A model generated the notes under the pieces. The model ran no database searches, was not told the DNA's origin, and saw only the letters and a program-made list of their open reading frames with translations. Shown one piece after another: positions 1 through 7,800 of a stretch of 64,000 nt of DNA. A program made the translations under genes and the position numbers. The DNA lies in contig CP058732.1 in assembly GCA_013414795.1 (NCBI GenBank), positions 1,835,950 to 1,899,949 of the forward strand, given 5' to 3'. The DNA is from Candidatus Kapaibacterium sp. Lineage in GTDB: Bacteria; Bacteroidota; Ignavibacteria; Kapaibacteriales; UBA2268. The stretch's first letter is position 1. Each line of letters starts with the position of its first letter.

Positions 1-1
1 A

Positions 2-757
2 GTAACAAAAAAAGTAGAAAACTTCTTAAAATTCTTAAAAGAAAATTACGGAGAAACAATTTCTTCTCTTATTTCCTATTCAAAGCAAAGCGAAAACTTA
101 CTAATCAAAGAGACCAAACAGAGCGACTATTCTTCCAAAATAACTCATTCTCTTGATATTTTTTCAACAAATGATGATTGGTACAATTCAAAAAGTCTCG
201 AAGAACTTGAAAGTAGAATAAATCGATGCATAAAATGTGAGTTAGGTAAAACCAGAACTAAATTTGTTTTCGGTTCTGGCAATCCAAATGCAGACATAAT
301 GCTTGTTGGAAAAGCACCCGGCGCCGACGAAGATATTCAAGGATTGCCTTTTGTCGGTCGGGCTGGACAATTGCTTACAAAATTGCTTAAAAACTTTGGC
401 ATTGATAGAAATGATGTTTACATTTGCAACATATTAAAATGTAGACCGCCAAATAATCGAAAGCCGTTGCCTTCCGAAATTGAAATGTGCAAACCATATT
501 TGTTGAAGCAAATCGAATTAATACAACCAAAGGTTATTATTGCATTAGGAGCCACAGCAGTCGAGGGACTGTTCAATCTAAAGAAGAAAATGGGCGAGTT
601 ACGCGGTAAAATTTTAAATTTCAATCAAATTCCAGTTATTGTTACTTATCATCCCGCTGCACTTTTAAGAAATCCAAATTGGGAGAAAGAATTCCTGGAT
701 GATTTAACAATTTTACATAAACAATTTCCAAATGTCTTGAAAGGGAAAAGAAAATGA
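2..757 (+). CDS. Uracil-DNA glycosylase family 4 (5'-truncated)
   Basis: The reading frame is open from the left edge, so the true start lies outside the window; 251 residues are visible. Family 4 uracil-DNA glycosylases remove uracil from DNA and carry a 4Fe-4S cluster. I see an N-terminal CxxC pair (CIKC), then VGKAPGADED, the PFVGRAGQLL stretch, the cluster-type cysteines of KCRPPNNR and EMCKP, and the C-terminal HPAALLR motif. An internal ATG at 299 would remove the first cysteine pair, so it is not the start. The usual motif 1 is GEAPG; here the Glu is Lys. The stop overlaps the ddl start as ATGA, which suggests co-transcription. The family call is secure; activity is inferred. Confidence 0.9.
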   Translation, partial: VTKKVENFLKFLKENYGETISSLISYSKQSENLLIKETKQSDYSSKITHSLDIFSTNDDWYNSKSLEELESRINRCIKCELGKTRTKFVFGSGNPNADIMLVGKAPGADEDIQGLPFVGRAGQLLTKLLKNFGIDRNDVYICNILKCRPPNNRKPLPSEIEMCKPYLLKQIELIQPKVIIALGATAVEGLFNLKKKMGELRGKILNFNQIPVIVTYHPAALLRNPNWEKEFLDDLTILHKQFPNVLKGKRK

Positions 758-1767
758 ACATTGCAGTTTTTTTAGGTGGATTGTCCACAGAAAGGGATAT
801 TTCAATCAAAAGTGGTATTTCTATTTTCAAGGCTCTTATGGAACTTAACCATAATCCAATTCTTGTCGACCCAGCACTTGGCAAAGAAGGAATTTTGGTT
901 TCAATTGATGAAGTCGATAAACTGCCAAAGTATGAAGATTTAGACAAGGAAAAATATACGCCCCAAAAATATCTTGAAACAATTATTCAACCGGCATTCG
1001 ATACAATTGATTTTGCTTTTATCGCCCTTCACGGAAAGTACGGTGAAGACGGAACAATTCAAACACTACTCGAATTCAAAGGGATTCCCTACTCCGGAAG
1101 TAATCCAAAAGCAAGTGCAATTGGAATGGACAAGAATTTGTCGAAGATTCTTTTCTCCGCTACAGGAGTGCCTACACCTCGTTGGACAATTATTCACTCC
1201 AGCGAGGCAGGTAATTTTGAACTTTGTGAAGAACTACGCAATGAATTTGGAAAACGAATGGTTATCAAGCCAAATGACCAAGGCTCAACTGTTGGTACAA
1301 CAATTATCTCTGATGGAAATTTAGACGAAATACATAACGGCCTTTTAGTTGCAGGCAAATTCTCCGATGTAATCATTGTTGAAGAATACATCGAAGGAAA
1401 AGAAATTACTGTTGGTATAGTAGGAAACGAGGCACTCCCAGTTATTGAAATAGTCCCGCAAAGTGGTTTCTACGATTTTGAACACAAATACACAAAAGGC
1501 AAAACAGAATACATTTGCCCTGCGGAATTGCCCGATGATGTTACAGAATTTGTCCAGGAACTTGCTTTGCTTGCTTTTCGTGTGGTAGGATGTAAAGGTT
1601 TTGCCCGCGTCGACTTTCGTTTGAACGAAGATTTTCAACCATTTGTACTTGAAATCAACACAATTCCTGGTTTCACAGATACATCACTTGTTCCAAAAGC
1701 AGCCAAAGCCATTGGAATAGAATTCCCTGAACTTTGTCAAAGAATAATTGATATAGCAATTAAATAG
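754..1767 (+). CDS. ddl: D-alanine--D-alanine ligase
   Basis: ATP-grasp enzyme that joins two D-alanines for the peptidoglycan stem peptide in the cytoplasm. The 337-residue length is near the family norm. It begins with the NIAVFLGGLSTERDIS glycine-rich segment, has the LHGKYGEDGTIQ signature near residue 90, the GSTVGT loop near 177, and the metal-binding tail LEINTIPGFTDTS near 300. The start overlaps the uracil-DNA glycosylase stop (ATGA), with an AAGGGAAAAG stretch upstream. It is followed by 109 bp before sucD. Confidence 0.96.
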   Translation: MNIAVFLGGLSTERDISIKSGISIFKALMELNHNPILVDPALGKEGILVSIDEVDKLPKYEDLDKEKYTPQKYLETIIQPAFDTIDFAFIALHGKYGEDGTIQTLLEFKGIPYSGSNPKASAIGMDKNLSKILFSATGVPTPRWTIIHSSEAGNFELCEELRNEFGKRMVIKPNDQGSTVGTTIISDGNLDEIHNGLLVAGKFSDVIIVEEYIEGKEITVGIVGNEALPVIEIVPQSGFYDFEHKYTKGKTEYICPAELPDDVTEFVQELALLAFRVVGCKGFARVDFRLNEDFQPFVLEINTIPGFTDTSLVPKAAKAIGIEFPELCQRIIDIAIK

Positions 1768-1818
1768 ATATTGTAACCAAATGAACACAAAACTAAATAG
1801 AAAACATATGCAAAGGCA

Positions 1819-1844
1819 TTGTTTCACAATTTTGTTTTAATTTG
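1819..1844 (+). promoter_or_regulatory. Candidate Bacteroidota-type promoter of sucD
   Basis: TTG (1819-1821), a 16-base spacer, then TAATTTG (1838-1844), close to the Bacteroidota -33/-7 pattern TTG...TAnnTTTG. It lies 32 bp before the sucD ATG in the gap after ddl. The same TAATTT(T)G core precedes several other genes here. Inferred from pattern only. Confidence 0.35.
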
Positions 1845-1876
1845 CATTTTTTGACGCTCAATTTTGGAGTAAATCT

Positions 1877-2791
1877 ATGAGTATTTTAATTAACAAACGG
1901 ACAAAAGCCATAGTTCAAGGCATAACTGGTTCGGAAGGTACTTTCCACACCGCTCAAATGCTCGATTACGGAACAAAAATAGTCGGTGGTGTTACCCCAG
2001 GAAAAGGCGGAATGTTGTACAAAGGTAACGACAATTATCCATTTCCAAAAGAAGTACCGATATTTAACTCGGTACGAGAAGCGGTGGAGGCAGTTAAACC
2101 AGATGCAACAGTTATCTTTGTTCCACCCCCCCTTGCTGCGGACGCTATACTTGAAGCAATCGAGGCTGAAATTCGATTGATTGTGACAATCACAGAAGGG
2201 ATACCAGTTCGGGATATGGTGAAGGTTTATTCTGCTTTGAAATCCTCAAAGTCCCGAATGATCGGTCCAAATTGTCCAGGAATAATTACCCCTGGAGAAT
2301 GTAAATTAGGAATTATTCCCGGTTTCATTCACAATCCTGGTACAGTAGGCGTTGTTTCACGTAGTGGAACCCTTACTTACGAGGCAGTAAAGCAAATAAC
2401 TGATGTCGGTCTCGGACAAAGCACCTGCATTGGTATTGGTGGGGATCCAATAATTGGAACTACGTTTGTGGACGTAATTGAACTTTTCAACAAAGATCCT
2501 AAAACAGAAATTATTATGATGATTGGAGAAATCGGTGGTACCGCCGAAGAAGAAGCCGCAGAATACATTAGAAAATATGTCCACAAACCAGTTGTCGCTT
2601 TCATTGCGGGTCGAACTGCACCACCGGGACGACGAATGGGACACGCTGGTGCAATTATTTCTGGTGGTAAAGGAACCGCAAGAGAAAAAATCGAAACCCT
2701 GCAATCTTGTGGTGTCACTGTTGTTGAATCCCCCGCTGATATAGGAAAAACCATTCTAGAAGTTTATAACAAAAAGGTTAAAAAAAAGTAA
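1877..2791 (+). CDS. sucD: Succinyl-CoA synthetase alpha subunit
   Basis: Alpha subunit of succinyl-CoA ligase (TCA cycle, substrate-level phosphorylation). The 304 residues include the N-terminal CoA-binding Rossmann segment ([11 protein letters not shown], residues 14-24), [10 protein letters not shown] near 134, and the phosphohistidine loop [14 protein letters not shown] near 255. GGAG lies 8 bases before the ATG. The beta subunit gene sucC is not adjacent: ddl lies upstream and ndk follows 19 bp downstream. The pairing with ndk makes sense as nucleoside triphosphate turnover, but that is inference. Confidence 0.96.
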   Translation: MSILINKRTKAIVQGITGSEGTFHTAQMLDYGTKIVGGVTPGKGGMLYKGNDNYPFPKEVPIFNSVREAVEAVKPDATVIFVPPPLAADAILEAIEAEIRLIVTITEGIPVRDMVKVYSALKSSKSRMIGPNCPGIITPGECKLGIIPGFIHNPGTVGVVSRSGTLTYEAVKQITDVGLGQSTCIGIGGDPIIGTTFVDVIELFNKDPKTEIIMMIGEIGGTAEEEAAEYIRKYVHKPVVAFIAGRTAPPGRRMGHAGAIISGGKGTAREKIETLQSCGVTVVESPADIGKTILEVYNKKVKKK

Positions 2792-2810
2792 AAAATAACA
2801 AGAGGGAAAA

Positions 2811-3245
2811 ATGAAACAAAAAACATTAGCAATCATAAAACCTGATGCTGTTGAAAAAAGTGCCATTGGAGAAATCATTCGTCGTATCGAGGAAGCAGGA
2901 TTTAAAATTCTTGCAATGAAATACACTCGACTAACGAAAAGCCAAGCAATGGCTTTCTACGAAGTCCACAAAGAAAAACCTTTTTATAATGACCTTGTTA
3001 AGTATATGACGAGTGGACCAATCGTTCCAATTGCCCTCGAAAAAGAAAATGCTGTCGAGGATTTCCGCAAACTAATTGGTAGTACAGACCCAACAAAAGC
3101 AGAAGAGGGAACAATCCGAAAACTGTTCGGCACAAACATTGAAAGAAATGCAATCCACGGCTCTGATTCTGCCGAAAACGGCGAAAGAGAAGTTCTCTTC
3201 TTTTTCTCGAAAAGCGAATTGGTTACAACCAGTGAAACTTTTTAA
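2811..3245 (+). CDS. ndk: Nucleoside diphosphate kinase
   Basis: Transfers the gamma-phosphate of ATP to nucleoside diphosphates through a phosphohistidine. At 144 residues it has the standard length. It opens with KTLAIIKPDAV, contains the TSGPIV stretch near 66, and the catalytic histidine lies in NAIHGSDS near residue 117. AGAGGG is well placed before the ATG. It lies 19 bp after sucD, probably in the same transcript. No anomaly seen. Confidence 0.97.
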   Translation: MKQKTLAIIKPDAVEKSAIGEIIRRIEEAGFKILAMKYTRLTKSQAMAFYEVHKEKPFYNDLVKYMTSGPIVPIALEKENAVEDFRKLIGSTDPTKAEEGTIRKLFGTNIERNAIHGSDSAENGEREVLFFFSKSELVTTSETF

Positions 3246-3290
3246 CTTTCTTATGTGTTATATAATATTTGAAAGACAGAATTTCCAAAA

Positions 3291-3821
3291 GTGTTTGAAA
3301 AATTCAGTAAAGTTTCGGAAAGAATTATAAATAGTAACCCATTCTGGGATTACAAAATTGACGAATACACATTACCCAATGGAAAGGTAGAGCTGTATTA
3401 TTATGCTCACACACCTGGCTCTACAATGATAATCCCATTGTGGAAGGGTAAGTTTGTTCTCACTGTCCAATACCGATACTTAAATCAGAAATATAGTATT
3501 GAATTTCCTGGCGGTGGCGTAAAACCAGACCTTTCTTTGGTAGAGAATGCAAAAGCAGAACTTTTGCAAGAAACTGGCTTCCTTTCCAAAAAAATTGAAC
3601 AAATTGGTATTTTCAACCCCTGTAACGGTTTAACAGACGAAATTTGCACAGTTTTTTTTGCAACAGAGTTAATTAAACAAACCCAAGACCTTGATGAGTC
3701 GGAAGAAATAGATATTCTTTTGCTTTCCGAACAAGAAATTTTAAAAAAAATTAAAAGTGGGGAAATATGGGATGGAATGACACTTGCAAGTTGGTGTTTA
3801 TTCAAATCATTACATTTGTAG
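3291..3821 (+). CDS. Nudix hydrolase, ADP-ribose pyrophosphatase-like
   Basis: A 176-residue protein starting at a GTG. A Nudix box runs from about residue 75: GGGV, a lengthened linker, then ENAKAELLQETGF, which matches the REUxEExGU core with Ala for Arg and Gln for the first Glu but keeps the metal-binding Glu before TG. The preceding beta-strand pattern and IEFPGGG resemble ADP-ribose/sugar-nucleotide pyrophosphatases. The substrate cannot be read from sequence. The 3' end overlaps the next gene by 55 bp. Because two box positions deviate, activity should be treated as likely, not certain. Confidence 0.85.
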   Translation: MFEKFSKVSERIINSNPFWDYKIDEYTLPNGKVELYYYAHTPGSTMIIPLWKGKFVLTVQYRYLNQKYSIEFPGGGVKPDLSLVENAKAELLQETGFLSKKIEQIGIFNPCNGLTDEICTVFFATELIKQTQDLDESEEIDILLLSEQEILKKIKSGEIWDGMTLASWCLFKSLHL

Positions 3822-4762
3822 TCGTAACAGTAAATATTTTTAGCCAAGAGAAAGGAGCAGCGCCAGAAACCAAGTTGCCGCCAGCGTATATGCTGAAAGC
3901 AAATTTCAAATTACAAGTATACTATAACTATGTTCTTTCGGATACAACAATATTTAAAAGAGTGTACGCAGATAGTTCACAAAGGGAATTTAAACGAATT
4001 GTGAATTACTACTTTACTATTATGCAGCCAGACGCCCCTAAGGATGGTTTTTCGAAAGTTGAAGTTTCTATCGATTCAATTAATTATAAATTTTTTGATG
4101 GAAACAAAGTCTACGAATTCTCAGACATAGAAACTGCAAATCTATCAGTGTTTAAATTTGATGATTTCCAAACATACAGTGTCCCAATGAGTATGCAGTA
4201 TGACATTATTTACTCTCCCTATGGCGAAGTTGCAAAAATCGAAGGCGAACGGCTTGAAGAGAAAAGAAACTACGTTGAACAACTTAAAACATCGATACCG
4301 GACTCAATCTGGTACTACAACTGGAAAGATGGATTAAGCGACGCAAGATTAAAGCAAATTGGAGATGTCATTAAGATTCGTTATCCAATCAATCCAGTCT
4401 ATCGAGACTCTATTTGGTACTCCCCTATTGAATTGCAAATTGATGGTTTAAATATTGTCGATACAGTTGAATTGAAAGCCACTGGATTTATGAATAATAA
4501 ATATTCAATAGTTGGCAGATTTGTAAAGCCAAATCCAATATGGAAAAACACAAAGTTCTATGACATTAAATCATTGTCTTTGCCTTATAAAATTATTAAT
4601 TCCAAAGGGAATATTAAACAAACACTCTCGGCAACTGGCGTTGTCCACGAGTTTGAAATAAATCTAAACTTGACTTTAGAGGTTGGTAATCCCTTTGTTT
4701 TTACAGAAAACATTGAGAAAAACCTACACTGGGAAATGGTTAAAAGTTTTCGTTTTAAGTAA
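3767..4762 (+). CDS. Exported protein of unknown function
   Basis: I do not recognise this 331-residue protein. It starts inside the 3' end of the Nudix gene; ATG 3767 is preceded by GGGGAAAT, though TTG 3791 and GTG 3794 would give a cleaner signal peptide. A hydrophobic stretch (VFIQIITFVVVTVNIFS) followed by QEKGA looks like a signal peptide with cleavage near residue 27. The rest is mixed polar sequence rich in aromatic residues and beta propensity, without repeats or membrane segments. Likely periplasmic or outer-membrane associated. The real upstream boundary is the weak point. Confidence 0.7.
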   Translation: MGWNDTCKLVFIQIITFVVVTVNIFSQEKGAAPETKLPPAYMLKANFKLQVYYNYVLSDTTIFKRVYADSSQREFKRIVNYYFTIMQPDAPKDGFSKVEVSIDSINYKFFDGNKVYEFSDIETANLSVFKFDDFQTYSVPMSMQYDIIYSPYGEVAKIEGERLEEKRNYVEQLKTSIPDSIWYYNWKDGLSDARLKQIGDVIKIRYPINPVYRDSIWYSPIELQIDGLNIVDTVELKATGFMNNKYSIVGRFVKPNPIWKNTKFYDIKSLSLPYKIINSKGNIKQTLSATGVVHEFEINLNLTLEVGNPFVFTENIEKNLHWEMVKSFRFK

Positions 4763-4769
4763 TTTTTTA

Positions 4770-4777
4770 TATATTTG
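4770..4777 (+). promoter_or_regulatory. Candidate -7 element of the giant secreted protein gene
   Basis: TATATTTG matches TAnnTTTG exactly and lies 70 bp before the ATG at 4848, directly after the stop of the previous gene. I see no clear TTG at the -33 position, so support rests on the -7 core and the position. Confidence 0.3.
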
Positions 4778-4847
4778 TATTTTCAAATGTGAAAAATTTA
4801 ATTAGTTCTTTACATTTCCATTAAGTTAAACAATTAGGGATCTTTAT

Positions 4848-7800
4848 ATGAAAAAGCAAAAACAATTCCTAAGCCTTGTTCTGTTGGTTGCATTGTTTTT
4901 GGTGCAACCATTTCTCAAATCTCTTGCGTTAACCTACACCGTTTATCCCGACGACAGTCCCGGCCAATTCGATTATGAATCAAATACTTTAACTGAACTT
5001 GGTTGGACTTCCTTCACTATCTCTCAAACTGGTGTTATTACAAATGTTACTGTTAATTTTGATTGGACGACAGATTATTATCAAGACGAAGGAAGTTTCT
5101 GGTTACAATCTCCTTCTGGTACCTCTGTCCAAATTGCATCTGATATTTCTAGCGGTAGTTATCAAATCCAGTTATCCGATTTTAATACTGAAACACTAAA
5201 CGGAACCTGGTACTTATGGATTGAGGATTCTTTCGGAGATGGTGGACACCAAGCAACGAATATTTCTATTGATTTCGATTATTCAACTGGAAGTGATATG
5301 ACATATCAATCTTCCAACTGTTATCAAATAACCGACCCAACTGGAAAAGGAATGACAAATCAAGTTATTTTAAGAATCGAAGTCGTTACAACCGGTACCA
5401 ATAACCCATTGTCGGTAACCTATTTCAGTTTTAGCACAACAGGTACTACAAATACTGCAGACATCGCTAACGCAAAACTTTACTATACTGGCACAAGTAG
5501 TACTTTCAACACAAATAATCAATTTGGTTCAACAGTAAACAATCCTTCCGGTACTTTCACATTCTCCGGGAACCAACAACTTTCCAGCGGAACAAATTAC
5601 TTCTGGCTAACTTACGACATTGCAACAAATGCAACGATTGGAAATGTTGTAGATGCTGCTTGTAATAGTATAACCGTTGGTGGTTCAAGTAGAACTCCAA
5701 CCACAACTTCACCAAGTGGAAATAGACCTATCACCTATTTAAAAGTTTTTTGCGAATCCTTCGAAGGGTCAACCTTCCCACCAAACGATTGGCAGAATAT
5801 CAAAGTTGCCGGCACAGATACTCGACTTTGGGATAGAGTAACTTCTGGAACCTCCCCAACTTGTTCACCCCATAGTGGTTCATATATGATTAGATACAAT
5901 TCCTTCTCAATACCTTCTGGAAATTCTGCAGCATTAATTACCCCAATCATTGATTGGTCTCAACGTGGAAGTTACACACCAAAAGTACGTTTTTGGATGT
6001 ATCGAGATCCCGGGTATTCTTCTGCCACTCAAGAAGGTGTTACTGTTTATGTGAATACCTCTCCTTCTCTCACTGGAGCAACACAATTAGGGTTTGTTTC
6101 AAGATACTATTCAACTGCGGGTTGGTACTATTTCGAATATGACATTCCAAGTTCATTCAACGGTTCCACGAACTATTTAATTTTCCTTGCCTATAGCCAA
6201 TATGGTAATAACATTTTTGTAGATGACATTTGCTACGATGCATATCCAGATGTTATGAGATACGTTTCTTCTACAACAACCCAAATTACCGGCGGTGTTG
6301 GAATTGGCTTCACCAACCAACCAATAATTCGCCTTGAAGTTACTACACAAGGAGCCACCGATCCCTTAACACTGACAAGCATTACCTTTAATACTACTGG
6401 AACTACAAACACAAGCGATATCGCTGCTGCAAAGGTTTACTATACTGGCACTTCTTCTACATTTTCTACCGCAGTTCAATTTGGCTCGACAGTAAACAAT
6501 CCAAGTGGAACATTTACAATCACTGGCTCTCAAACATTATCCGCTGGGACTAATTACTTCTGGCTCGTTTACGATATATCAAACAATGCCACTGCTGGCA
6601 ACTTTGTTGATGCCCAATGCACATCTTTCCAAATTGGAACAAATAATTATACACCATCTGTGACTAATCCTTCCGGAGCAAGAGAAATTCGTGGACCTCG
6701 CTGTGGAACATACACCGTTGGAACTGGTCAATACTATCAAACCTTATCCGAGGCATTTAATGAAATTAACACCTTCGGTATGAGTTGCGATGTAACTCTA
6801 TTAATAATGACTGATATCGTTGAAACTGGTGCTACCCCGCCCACATTGAATCAATGGACAGAATACGGTGGAAGTGGATATAGATTAACAATTCGACCGA
6901 GCGGTGGAAATAGAACTATTAGCGGAAGCTATGCTTCTAACGGTGTCATAGTCTTGAATGGAGCGGACAGAGTAACAATAGATGGAAGTATTGGTGGTAC
7001 AGGCAGATATCTCACTATCAGAAACGATGCAACCTCGGCAACTGCCGGGGCAGTAATTTGGTTAAAATCCCAAGGAACAAATGCTGGTTGCAATAACGTA
7101 ATTATAAAGAACTGTAATATTATTGGTATTGGAAATCTATACTCTTCACCTTCTCAAACTTCAAGTATGGGAATATACATTGCTGGAACAAGCATTTCTT
7201 CAAGTGGTTCAGGGGCAGATAATGATTACGTAAGAGTAGAAAACAACGTTGTCAAAAGGTGCTACTATGGTATATATGCTGCTGGAATTTCCGGAGGTAA
7301 TTTAGACAGTTTGAAGATAATAAAAAACATAATTGGTGCCGATGTTGCAAGTGACTATGTTGGTTATCGAGGCATCTACATCTATCAATATGCACAAGGT
7401 GTTGAAATCAGTGGAAATACTGTTTACAATATTAAAAGAACAGACGGGACGAATCTGGCTGGTATCGAGCTGAACACTTATTGCTCCGATGCAAAAATTG
7501 TAGGAAACAAAATCTATGGTATCTATCAAGAATCTTCTGGTGGTTGGGGAGCCTACGGTATCAACATAAACTCCTCGACTGGTAACTCGAACATTTTAAT
7601 CGCAAATAATATGATTTCGGACCTTCATACAATGAACTACAGTTCCTCGAGCACTACATACAATCCGTTCGGAATAAGAATTACTGGTGGTACTAATTAT
7701 AAGATTTATCACAATACAGTAAATATGTATGGCTCGCAGGCGAACGTGGGTTCTTCGGCAAGTATGAGTGCTTGCATACTCTTTACAACCACATCTGTCA

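Noticed and set aside
2377-2754. 125-codon minus-strand frame inside sucD
   Set aside because: Antisense shadow of a highly conserved enzyme; no ribosome site and an atypical composition.
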